Below the pieces are notes generated by a model that searched no databases, was not told the origin of the DNA, and saw nothing but the letters and a program-made list of their open reading frames with translations. Positions 43,323 to 52,849 of a stretch of 64,000 nucleotides of DNA are shown here, one piece after another (the first letter of the stretch is position 1; the number at the start of each line of letters is the position of its first letter). Both the position numbers and the translations under genes were made by a program. The stretch spans positions 60,171,048 to 60,235,047 of the forward strand of contig CM035806.1 in the NCBI GenBank assembly GCA_020466095.1, read 5' to 3'. Source of the stretch: Chlorops oryzae (Eukaryota > Arthropoda > Insecta > Diptera > Chloropidae).

Positions 43323-45735
43323 CCTCGAGAAATTTGAACGAGCTTTCTTTTTTGAAGTCCACGAAAGTGCCTATTCTTCTTCTTACTGAGTGGAACTGAC
43401 AAAAGCTTGAATCTCTGCTCTCGGAGCAACGGTTTCTTGCTTTTGAATTCGGTCGGAGTTTGTTTCCATTTTGACATTTGAAAATTATCACAGTAAACAA
43501 CAAAAACCGCTGCGCGTATTAAAACGACAAAAAAAAAATTATTCAAAAAAATAACAAGCATTTAGTATCTTGCTTATTGAAAAAGAAAGGCTTGCAGCCT
43601 ATTAAAGTCACAATGTAACCCATAAATCACGGTGTTAAGCGGCCTCAAGTTTGGTACATAAGATCCTATTAAAAAACTTTTTCAAAAGCATTCGAACAAA
43701 AGCTTAATTTGTTACCGAAAGAAAGGAAATATTCGAAATTAAATTTGACTTTTGTTCGGAAAACTTTTCTGGACAATCATAAGCCTCATTGGATCGCTGC
43801 AGAAAGCTTTTTTCGAGCAAACCTATTCTATTTTTCTAATTATTAAAACTGTGAAATCAGGTTTAATCGAAGTGATGAGTCGAAGTTATATAGAATACAT
43901 ACATAAATATTTAAAGGGTTTTTTGAGTTTGAACTAGATTGACTCACAAAAGTCGTTGTGGGCTTGGCGTCCAAATAAAGATTTTATTTAAAAAAAACAA
44001 ACAAAAAATCAAATCAAATGCACCATGTAAATTTCCCCCATACATCACAGCTTGCACCTTACGGCAATTCGGTTGTTTTAAATGAAAAAATATCGATCAT
44101 TGAATTTGCTGAATATTTTCAAGCGGACTTCGAATTTCATAGGTATTCTCGAGCTTAATTAAATTTGATTGAATCAATTTCACTGCAACATATAATGTGC
44201 AGTCTACAGGAATTGCAATCGATAAGCAATTAATTAGTTATTTCGTCTTTAATTAAGCGAAATTGTTGAATGAAAGCAACAAATTGTATGCTATGAAGCG
44301 GTTTCAGTGATCAAAGCGTTGCGTGCCACAGGCAACAGGTTAAACATTATATTAATTTCATATTGTTCCCTCAATGGCTCAGCATATGGTTATTTGATCA
44401 ATACAAATATTCCTGTTTTCATGGGCTCAAATTTCAATTAAAATTTTTGAGGTATTTATGTATGATAAAAAACCATTTTTATTTGTAATGTGCAAATCGA
44501 AATTTATTGTGAAAAAGCTTTGCGAATATTATTCGCAATCGTGGAGCAGAAATGATACTTAAAGCTTATCCCCAATTTAGAATTTAATTCCTGTTTCCAC
44601 ATTTTGCTTAACTTCAGACGAATTCGATTGATATTTTCCTATGAAAAATCCATGTTTTTCTTTTTTGTGCTAATATAAAAATATACAGGATTTCTGGGAA
44701 GCCAAATGCAACATTTTAATATGCTTATGCCTAGTTTAAGAGTTAAAAGGTATATTTATATAAGAGCCTTTACTCAGACATGCAGTCAGTTAAGTGTCCA
44801 TGAGAACCGCATGCAAAAAACTTGAAATTTACTTGGAAATAAATGAATTACTTTCACCCTTCATCTTTCAGCGAGATATCAAGTAATGAAGAAGTATTGA
44901 GTGTGCAGGTTGTGCACGCGACTTTCCGGCCTTACTGCGCCTGAGATATGAACATGTCAATTTTTAATGTAAGCTGATATGCTTTTCAGACCAGCAGCTA
45001 TATCTGCAAACAAAATCTGAATTTAGGATATTTTCGCTGCAACATTGGCGAAAAAATAACGAAATAAAAATTTATTCTGGGCAACATAGCAAGCTACGAG
45101 TATATGTATTCTATTCCCTCCAGAAATTGCGAGTTGTTGAACTGTAGCGTTTCACTTGTTTCACTTGTTTCATTTACTTAATTTTCGTTTAATGTGCAAG
45201 TGCTAACTGCATATATGTGAGCATAGACTCTTAAGGGTGAAGGCGTGTTGATTCCGAAAGCATATTGCCACCTGATTTGCCATTGAATTGCGGGCCACTT
45301 CAGTTTCCGATTCGTGTTGCTATTGCAATACTACTTAAATTTAAGGGAGTGATGTGATGATTTTAGGGCTGTTTCAGTTTTCAGCTTTTAAATCAATGTG
45401 TTGCAATGAAATATCTCCATTTGTGGGCGTGTAATGTCCACCGCCATCTGTCATTCGTCATGGTCAACGTTTGTTTCGAGGTTTCGCCTGTGTACTGAAC
45501 ATCTATGAAAAGAATTAAATTAATTATTGAATAACTAACGTTTTAACAGAAGATCATCTGCTGGGCATCTTCAAAGTTGTAATACAGTTTAAAGTATGGA
45601 CTTGCGCAAACACAAAAATTTCATTGAATTTGGTTTGTATGGATGGCATTTTCCGAAGGCTGGAAACACACCGATTTCAAAACTTTCTGTTTTTTTGTTG
45701 AATGGCTGAATTTGTTTGCTTATCATTGAAAACAT
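43323..45735. other. Intergenic stretch
   Basis: No gene was supported. A fragment of the family III repeat unit (AAATATCTCCATTTGTGGGC, then CATGGTCAACGTTTGTTTCG) lies at about 45410-45470. The rest is AT-rich without recognised structure. Confidence 0.4.
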
Positions 45736-45872
45736 GCTTAAAGGGACCTCCAAGCAACTGATCTAAGAATCGAGGATGCAGTGGATAGAAGAAAATGGAG
45801 AAAAATTCAAAACATGCGGACCCCGGTATAAGCCGGGAAAGAACACGCTAGAAAAAGAAGAAGAAGAAGAAG
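45736..45872 (+). mobile_element. Severely 5'-truncated LINE 3' end with target duplication
   Basis: The 137-bp insertion encodes a C-terminal tail, TDLRIEDAVDRRKWRKIQN, typical of LINE ORF2 proteins, stops at TAA 45829-45831, and ends in a (GAA)n tail. It is flanked by a perfect 14-bp duplication ATCATTGAAAACAT (45722-45735 and 45873-45886). This is a textbook product of target-primed reverse transcription. The parent clade (perhaps RTE- or R1-like) is uncertain. Confidence 0.75.
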
Positions 45873-46064
45873 ATCATTGAAAACATACATGCCCCTGACC
45901 CCCTCGCCCACCTCAAACTAGGTCTATTGAAATTAATCGAATACTCGAATGTTGAAATGCGACTTTTCGAAATTTGATCAAAATCGAACAATCGAATGTG
46001 GCATTAATTTTTATGTCACAAAAATATTTAAGGGAAATGTTCAAATTATATTTCATTTGCGAAC

Positions 46065-46205
46065 ATGACTTTGAAAAAAATTAACTGGGTGTGGAACTTT
46101 TTTGCAAAAAGTATAGATGGTAAGCAAGTAACTTGCTCCATTTGTAGAGCAAAGCTGTGCTAACACAATTCTACCACTTGCACGAGCAATCACTTAAAAC
46201 AAGTC
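46065..46205 (+). pseudogene. BED zinc finger fragment of a hAT-type transposase
   Basis: From ATG at 46065 the frame reads MTLKKINWVWNFFAKSIDGK then QVTCSICRAKLC, a stop (TAA), and HNSTTCTSNHLKQV. The WVWNFF start, the CxxC pair and the STxxxxNHLK end are the BED-finger signature, the DNA-binding domain at the N-terminus of hAT transposases. No DDE catalytic region or dimerisation domain follows. Dead remnant. Confidence 0.65.
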
Positions 46206-46387
46206 CTCAATACGGACCAGAGTTAGGTTGGTTCAATGTACCATATTTAAAATATATGTTAATGCATTGTCCTGGATGAAAACTTTTAGGACACCAGAAA
46301 AAATGTTTGAAATGCAATCAAGTACCTCAGGTGGTAGAATTGGTACAAATTTAGCATTCCGATAACCTAAGGCCAGTTCTTGGAAGT

Positions 46388-46475
46388 AAAAAAAAATCCT
46401 CCTGTGTGGGGAATCGAACATACAACCTCTAGACTGAGATGCGATTATGCCACAACTACGCTACTGACGGTCATA
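46388..46475 (-). repeat. tRNA-like A/B-box module (hAT-like region)
   Basis: The minus strand has GTAGCGTAGTTGTGGCATAA and TATGTTCGATTCCCC at tRNA-like spacing. The A box resembles that of the modules at 33.77 and 48.6 kb. No acceptor stem. Confidence 0.45.
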
Positions 46476-46865
46476 CTACGGACACTATTAGAAACATATC
46501 TACAGCCTGAAACTCATCACCTAGTAAAATATAGTGACAATAAGCTCAATAGAAACGGAGATATTCCACGATAAGTTTTATAACTTGTATTCCAGTCAAT
46601 GCAAACAAGTTCAGAAAAAACGCTCTCCTGTAAAATTTGTTTTTTGTTGCTTACATCAATTTGGCGATTAGTGCTCGATATATAAACATATATAGAAAGA
46701 CGAATATAAAGCGATCGTTCGAATAGTTTGAAGCTACTATTCGAATAGTTGCTGTTTTCCGATTAATCGAATATTCGACTGCGAACGATTATTCGAATAG
46801 TGAAAATCGATTTTCGATATTCGAATAAGACCGTATTCGAATAATTCGAAATATTATATTATTAT

Positions 46866-47108
46866 TAGGGCTCGGATTTTGTTAACTTTTATAAATTTAA
46901 AGCATACTTTATGGGGCAAAACTTTTTCTTACCAACGTTTAGCAAATAAATTTAGCGAAGTTTAACTTCAAACCGTTTTTCTAACTTCAAAAAAATTCAT
47001 ATTGAAGTTAAAAATCGATTTGAATCTTAACTTTATGTGAGTTGAACAAAATTTTTACTCCATAAAGTATGCTTTAAATTTAGAAAAGTCAATAAAATCC
47101 GAGCCCTG
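46866..47108. mobile_element. hAT-type MITE with 8-bp target duplication
   Basis: The 243-bp element has terminal inverted repeats of roughly 48 bp beginning (T/C)AGGGCTCGGATTTT and containing TTTAAAGCATACTTTATGG. It is flanked on both sides by ATTATTAT (46858-46865 and 47109-47116), the 8-bp duplication typical of hAT transposition. The interior holds AAGTTAA/TTAACTT words and no reading frame. It sits directly beside the decayed hAT-like region. Confidence 0.8.
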
Positions 47109-47116
47109 ATTATTAT

Positions 47117-48368
47117 AATATTGAAATAAGAATGTCAACCACATAGTTTTCGGACTGGCAGGCCTACAAATCGCAATTTTGTTTTTAGAAAACATTAAGC
47201 ATTAAGAATGCAATGAGATTACTAACAACGGCGCTTGTTTCAACCCGTTCTGTTCCTTTCGATGTGTTTTGCTTCTATAAAAATGCGTGTATTTTTCCAC
47301 AGCCATCACTCGAACATAGTAAATGGAAAACAATTTGTTTCAATTTGAATAAGCAGGTGTTTTTCCAGGCTTACTTCACCACAATTGCCTCTGAAGAACA
47401 AAACTTTTCAACGCAATCAAGCGAAATTGAAGCAAAATCATGCTAAATAAATGTTTAAGTGAATTGACCAAGGAGTTTGTGAAACACTGTAATGTTTTCA
47501 GTACTTAAACAACGCAAAGTTTGGGTATTAAGAACTTTTCGAAAGCATTAAAAAGCAACACCTCGACAACCAATATAGTCAAGGAGCAAATGGCAGGGAC
47601 ACCCGACGTATACGTGTGAAATGGAAATTTCAATGCGATGATTTGCAAGCGTGGTTCTTATTGTTATTTGAGCACTCATAAAATGACGAAAGGGAATTCG
47701 TACCGCAGTCCCTAGTATAAAAGTTAAGAAGTTTTCGAAATACTTGAGAGCAAAATAAAAACTTGTTCAGTGGAAAAAAGTTCTATAGAATTTGAGATAC
47801 TTGTCAATAGCGAAAACACTTCTCATTACGGAAATGACTTCTGAGTATTTTCCTCTACTTATTGCAGCTTTTATTTGTCAATCGTTTCCATAGAAACAAT
47901 TCATAGATAAGCAAAGTGAATAAATAAGCATAGAAATAATAATAAAAAGAAGGGAAAGGAAAGGAGGAAAGAAGAAAACGGGAGAAGAGCATTTTCAGGT
48001 GTTTATTTTCTTTTTCTCTTCTACTTTCATTCGTTCTGACATCTGTATCTCCTATTGATGTGAGCGGAACCGGTGATGACGAATAGATAGTTCCCCCTTG
48101 AGATTTCGATCGACTAATGACAATTTAAAATTTATAAGATCAATTATATTCTATAGAATTTACTATAAACTTTTTTGAGTTTTTTCCAATAAAAATTATT
48201 GACTGCTTAAATTCTTTACTTATAAAGACAAATATACAGGATGTTCCGTTTGTGAAGGTCAACCGGTAAGAAGCTGATAGAGGAGGTCAGAACTAACAAC
48301 AAATTTTATGGGAGGGGGCAGGGTGGTGGTCGCAAATGCACCCCTAAGGGGTTATAGGGCCTTAAAGT
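47117..48368. other. Unannotated intergenic stretch
   Basis: No supported gene or recognised element. A 77-codon plus frame (47213-47446) has no resemblance to a known family. A purine-rich run lies at 47945-47990. Confidence 0.4.
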
Positions 48369-48380
48369 TTTTAGGCAGTA

Positions 48381-48612
48381 GGTAGGCAGGTAGGCTGAAA
48401 TGGCTTCCACTTAGGCCGTTAATCGGCCCATTGTGATACCACGAGAGGTTTTCTTGTGCTTGGGTGAGTGTATATCTTTTTTATGTAGTGTGCCCAACTA
48501 ACATGCGATTTTTGAAAAACCATTACACTCCGTTTCGCCTGTGCCGGGAATCGAACCTCTGACCCTGGGATCAAGAGCATAGCACGCATCCCCTACGCTA
48601 TCCCAGAGCCAA
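48381..48612 (-). mobile_element. tRNA-derived SINE with 12-bp target duplication
   Basis: On the minus strand a tRNA-like head (A box TAGCGTAGGGGATGCGTGC, 48600-48582; B box GGTTCGATTCCCGG, 48557-48544) is followed by a body. The body contains CTCTCGTGGTATCACAATGG and GGCCTAAGTGGAAGCC, and ends in a CCTACCTGCCTACC tail. Direct repeats TTTTAGGCAGTA flank the element (48369-48380 and 48613-48624), so it is an independent retroposition. Part of the body matches the 3' region of the retroelement at 51.26-51.55 kb, presumably the LINE that mobilises it. It encodes no protein and would be transcribed by Pol III from the internal promoter. Confidence 0.75.
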
Positions 48613-49204
48613 TTTTAGGCAGTAAGTCGAGAAAAATAACTCTTCCACAATAATGGTTCATCGTAGAAAAAAAAACTTTTATCCAGTTTGAAATCCAATT
48701 GTATGTGCTTTTAGGCAAAATTGAATTGATGTTAAAAATTTGACCCATTGACGGAAAAATAAACGGTCAATGTAAAAAATTCTGAAAAAACAAATCAATT
48801 TTTTTTACTTTGGAAGCCATTTTGGTATGAAAAGTGTCCAATTAACACCCAAATTTTTTTGTTATTCAAAAGGCTGGATCGATTTTCTTTAATTTGGTAC
48901 CCCATATGTCTAATAAATTTTTTGAAAATAAAATGAGAAAATGAAATATCTAAACTGCTGACTGCTATCACATCTAATAAGTTCGACTTCATTGAATTTG
49001 GGAATTAGGTGAAAAATATAGTGTCTGCGATGAATCTGTGGGCGAAAGCACGGATTTGGTGAACATCACTGACTAAGGAAACGCGAAGTGTATATATTGC
49101 TCTACCACTTTTTTGGAAGATCATTGGGGTGATACGTGGAGTAATTTAGATTGTGTTAGTCTCGAACAACAGCTCTTTATATCGCTCCGGCTGATATGGT
49201 CCAT

Positions 49205-49312
49205 ATAACTTTGAAGTCAGGTAATTTTTAAAGCAAACTTTTGGTTAAAAATAGGTAGAATTTAACCAAAATAGGTCGAACGGACTAAAGACTGGTCAAA
49301 TTTCCCTATTTT
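49205..49312 (+). repeat. Interspersed repeat shared with 8870-8985
   Basis: AACCAAAATAGGTCGAA and the CTGGTCA..ATTTCC block match the stretch at 8.87-8.99 kb, in the same orientation and likewise followed by a family I fragment. Confidence 0.5.
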
Positions 49313-49315
49313 TCT

Positions 49316-49503
49316 TGTACAAGCGTCTGGCACAAAAACCATAAAAACTGTTCTTAAATCAGAATCGTTCGAGATATTTCAATGAAATTTGAAATTTGAG
49401 CTTACATTTAAGCCTCCTATTAAAACATATAAGTATATATAGCTAACTGTTTTTCTGTAACGGGCATTGTATTTCCTGACTATAACACCCTTAATTGTTT
49501 TTA
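49316..49503 (+). mobile_element. Helentron-like family I 3' fragment
   Basis: ACAAAAACCATAAAAACTG, ATATTTCAATGAAATTTGAA and TTTAAGCCTCCTATTA blocks are followed, after a deletion, by TGACTATAACACCCTTAATT. The 3' hairpin is half lost. Confidence 0.55.
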
Positions 49504-49662
49504 CTGTTTCATCAATATTAAAAACAAGTTCATAATTGTCAACTTAATTCAATCAAGTAGAATAGAAAATAAACTTAGAAAAAACATCCTTACCAAGTTT
49601 TGACATAGCAAACACCAATACCCGTCTATATTTTCACCAACACACATATATACTCAAACCTA

Positions 49663-50182
49663 CCCAGCGGGAAATGTCCCGCGGACATCTCCGATGATGC
49701 CTTAGTGACTTCGGAGCCGGAATGCATGCTATTTCCGGTGACACTTTTTATGACATTTACACAGGAGCTGACAGGGACTTCAGCGGTGACATTATCACCG
49801 GAAGATAAGAAAATGTCACTGGTCATGCTAGGGGATGCAAAAAAAGCATTTGAGAGCAGCACATTGCTCTTTTCCCTCTCTTTGAAAGTTTCGAAAATTT
49901 TTAAAAATCTATGTTTAACAATTTTTGTTCGCCTCTGCCAGGGATCGAACCCGCGGTCTTCGGATTGTGAGTCGAGCATTCATCATCTACGCCACTTCAT
50001 GCTAACGCTGAACTGACGCTTAAACCTTATTTAAATTTCAGTAGCCAATGAGAGTCAAGCACATGAACAGCATCCCTCCACGATGACATGTCCGCCAAGA
50101 TGTCATGCATAACAATGTCACCTATATGTCATCGATGACATCATTGGTGACTTTGTCATGCAGGAGATAATTTCCCGCTGGG
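49663..50182. mobile_element. CCCAGC inverted-repeat element carrying a tRNA-like module
   Basis: The 520-bp element starts CCCAGCGGGAAAT and ends with the exact inverse ATTTCCCGCTGGG. Both borders carry TA (49661-49662 and 50183-50184), consistent with a TA duplication. GTGAC, GATGAC and GTCAC words are repeated throughout on both strands. A clear tRNA-like module lies in the centre. The two long frames seen here have no known domain and reflect the repeats. Superfamily unresolved; Tc1/mariner-like by target. Confidence 0.65.
49938..50003 (-). repeat. tRNA-like A/B-box module within the CCCAGC element
   Basis: The minus strand reads GTGGCGTAGATGATGAATGC, CTCGACTCACAATCCGAAGA, then CGGGTTCGATCCCTGGCAGA, giving a strong A/B box pair with a T stem of several pairs. 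The middle arm is shared with the module at 31.58 kb. No acceptor stem or T-run terminator is evident. Confidence 0.5.
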
Positions 50183-50184
50183 TA

Positions 50185-51254
50185 TTTTTCAATCGAAGAA
50201 GCCAAAACAACCAAAGCACAAGGTCGATTTTAATATCTTCATTTGCATAAAAGCCAAGTAAGAAAACCTCAAAGTAAATAAGACGCCACTGAGTTGTTCC
50301 GTTCTGTTTGTTTTCGTTTTCTTCGATTTTCACGAGCTTAGCAAAGCATCGAAAGTTGTTATGAGCGTTTTTCTTATTCGACACTTTTTCGCAGTTATTC
50401 ACACTAATATTGTCACACATTTCGTTTCGCAGTCATTCTGCAGCAGCTTTTTTTTTTGTTTTTTCTTAAACTTTTTTCACCTTTTCCCAAGTAAATTCGC
50501 TTAAGAGAAACGAATGACCTTCGTAATGTGACAATGGTTGTCTTGCCTGAGTGGAAAACTCCCTGATTTGTTTTTCTTGGGTTTCCTCTTGTTTGCTTAA
50601 TGTCATTTCATCTCCATTTTTTTTTTTTTTTTTTTTTTTTGTTTTTTACAAGACTTCCTTTTTCATCCTCTATAGAAATAACAAAATAGATTTTTATGTC
50701 CCGTTTTTTAGGATTTTCTCAAATTTTAATGTACCTACGACTAGGCATGGACGTATCCAGAACTTCAGTAAGGGTGGGGAAAGATACAAATAGCTAGCTG
50801 TATGACTATTGTAACACTTTCGCGTATGATCATAGTCGTTGCTAGAGTTGTAAAATTTAAGAAAAAATCGATTTTCGATTAATACAAGACCTGCATAATT
50901 ATAAATCAATGTCGGATGATATATTGAAACAAAAATTCGATTAAATAGATTTATTTATAACTTTTCCAAACATATTTACTATATAATGCGAATTTTTGGT
51001 TTTCTGAACTTTATTAAAGCTATTTTATCAAAACAAATAACGAACTAAAAATTTTTACCTATGTATACTCTTACAAAGTTTATTGAAAAAAATGACACAG
51101 TAACAGTATTTTCAAAATTATCCCCTCGCAAATGAGGTAAAAATCGAAAAAGAACAGTTGCCATTGAACGCAACTACAAAGGGGAATTGCCAAAGAATCG
51201 GAAAGCAAGATTGACCTAATGTATAAGCAGTCAATCAATAATTCAGGTCTTTTA
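50185..51254. other. Unannotated intergenic stretch
   Basis: A long T run lies at 50617-50640. No gene or known element could be supported. Confidence 0.4.
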
Positions 51255-51261
51255 CACTAGT

Positions 51262-51548
51262 AGAAGTTGCAGATCGGAGGAGGAAGAAGAATCAGTGAGC
51301 TAACTCATGTGTCACTGCCCGGATCTGGCTAGGCGAAGATCGAGGCTGCTCGGCTCCTTTTCTTCTCCTCCCTCACCAAGCTAACATCTGTCCGAATAAA
51401 AGACATGTCTAACTTCGTTAATGAGTCCAATTGGCTCCACCAAACGGGTAACTAGGGAGGCATGCCTTCCCTCGTGGTATCACAACAGGCTCATATGTGG
51501 CCTAAGTGTGTCCCCTTTAAAGGGAGCAGCCACCCTAACCTAACCTAG
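51262..51548 (+). mobile_element. Retroelement 3' end with CCTAA-type tail
   Basis: This GC-richer insert contains CTCGTGGTATCACAACAGGC, TATGTGGCCTAAGTGTGTCC and CAGCCACC, and ends in CCTAACCTAACCTAG. CACTAGT flanks both sides (51255-51261 and 51549-51555), a possible 7-bp target duplication. The shared 3' block links it to the SINE at 48.4-48.6 kb. No reading frame for a reverse transcriptase remains. Probably a 5'-truncated LINE or another SINE of the same system. Confidence 0.6.
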
Positions 51549-51779
51549 CACTAGTCAATTAATGATATTCAATTATAGTTCTATTCCCTTTTGGAGGTGC
51601 ATTCAGAAGATTTGGCCGTCAATTACTGTATTTTTTTCCAATTTTGCATATCGTTTTGCTCATATTTTAAATATTAAGAGTTCCAAAAAAATTTTCGAAA
51701 GGAAAATAGTTTTCTTAAACGAAAAAAACTAACAATCAAAAAATTGGGTTTTATATTTTGGCACGCAAAGAAACCCGAA

Positions 51780-52849
51780 ACGAATTAGTTGAAATAATTT
51801 TAAACAAGTTGTTTAAGGCCTAGGGCCCTTTTCCTTTTTTTAATTTTTTTGTTTTTTGCCACGTTTCAATTTTTTTGGTTTAATCGCCCCTAAAACCAAA
51901 AATTTTTGAAAATTTCAATTTGGGCTTTTAGGCTTTTTGGGAAATTTTTTGAAGGCCCTGCAAGGTAAATTAATGGTCACCAGGGTTACTGGTTAAAACT
52001 TACGTGCCAATTTTTCCCCTTTGTATTTTGTAGGAACAATTTCGAAAGCATCCAGTTTTAAATTTTTGAAACTTTATTGCAAAAGCAAATCCAATTTATA
52101 AAATTCTTGAAAACTTGGTTTTAAGAGCAAGTTTTTGTGGCATAAAGTGGATAGGGTCCCCTAAAATTCCCATGGGTTTTCGAAGTTCAATTCCCCGGAG
52201 GCAGAAAAAGAAGGGAAAATTTAATTTCAAAAGAAATTTTTAAAGAACAAAGGCACGCAAAAAAAGAAAACAAACGGACTTTTATCAATTCCTGGCAAAG
52301 CTTGAAACCTTTTTTATAATTTTGTTGGTTTTTCTAAACCGGTTTTTTACCCAACCCAACAAAGGGCAAATCCCTTGAACAGGAAGTTGTCCGGGTAAAA
52401 AAATATAAAAAAAAGGATTAAAAACTTTGAATGTTTAACAGCCCTGTCCGGTTGCCTTGACCTTTCCTTCTTTTCTTGGCGCCTCCTTTTCCTTTCGGAT
52501 CTCCTTCCAAAAACGGCTTGAACCAAATTTGAAGTCGAAAAAATTTGGCCATTATGTATTTATTTCGGGGTTCCATATACCTAAGTAAAAATTTGGGAAA
52601 TCCGCCCAAATTGCCCGGAAAATGAAAATTTATTTATTTTAAAAATGCGTAAAACTTGGAACCATTAAACATTCCTTGTTTTGGTGTCCTGGTAAACCTT
52701 CCAAAAAGGGAAACCTGGCAAAAAATGGAACGGGGTCCGGTTGACCAAGAAAAAAATAAGCCCACAAATAAAATTATTGTTTTTAATAAAAGGCTTGAAT
52801 TCAAAATTCCAAATAGGTTCCCGGAAATGAAAAGGGTAGGAAAAAATGG
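51780..52849. repeat. Heavily degraded repeat stretch
   Basis: Blocks such as TTGTTTAAGGCCTAGGGCCC and TTTTGCCACGTTTCAA resemble the inverse of the family I 3' third, but single-base indels and homopolymer changes are frequent. No gene can be supported. The long frames on the minus strand are artefacts of this degradation. Confidence 0.4.

Larger units (their letters stand above)
45925..46860 (+). mobile_element. Decayed hAT-like element with BED finger remnant
   Basis: Clusters of TCGAATA/TATTCGA palindromic words lie at both sides (45935-46000 and 46715-46855), as in subterminal regions of hAT elements. Between them is a BED-type zinc finger fragment. Terminal repeats and a target duplication could not be defined. 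The interior is short for an autonomous hAT element, so most of the transposase is deleted. A tRNA-like module also lies within these bounds. Confidence 0.4.

Noticed and set aside
5560..50003. A/B-box modules as functional tRNA genes
   Set aside because: Acceptor stems do not pair over seven bases, anticodon loops are irregular and T-run terminators are missing at the right place.
51533..51547. CCTAACCTAACCTA as a telomere-type repeat
   Set aside because: Fewer than three units, located at the end of a retroelement insert flanked by a target duplication. It is a retroelement tail.
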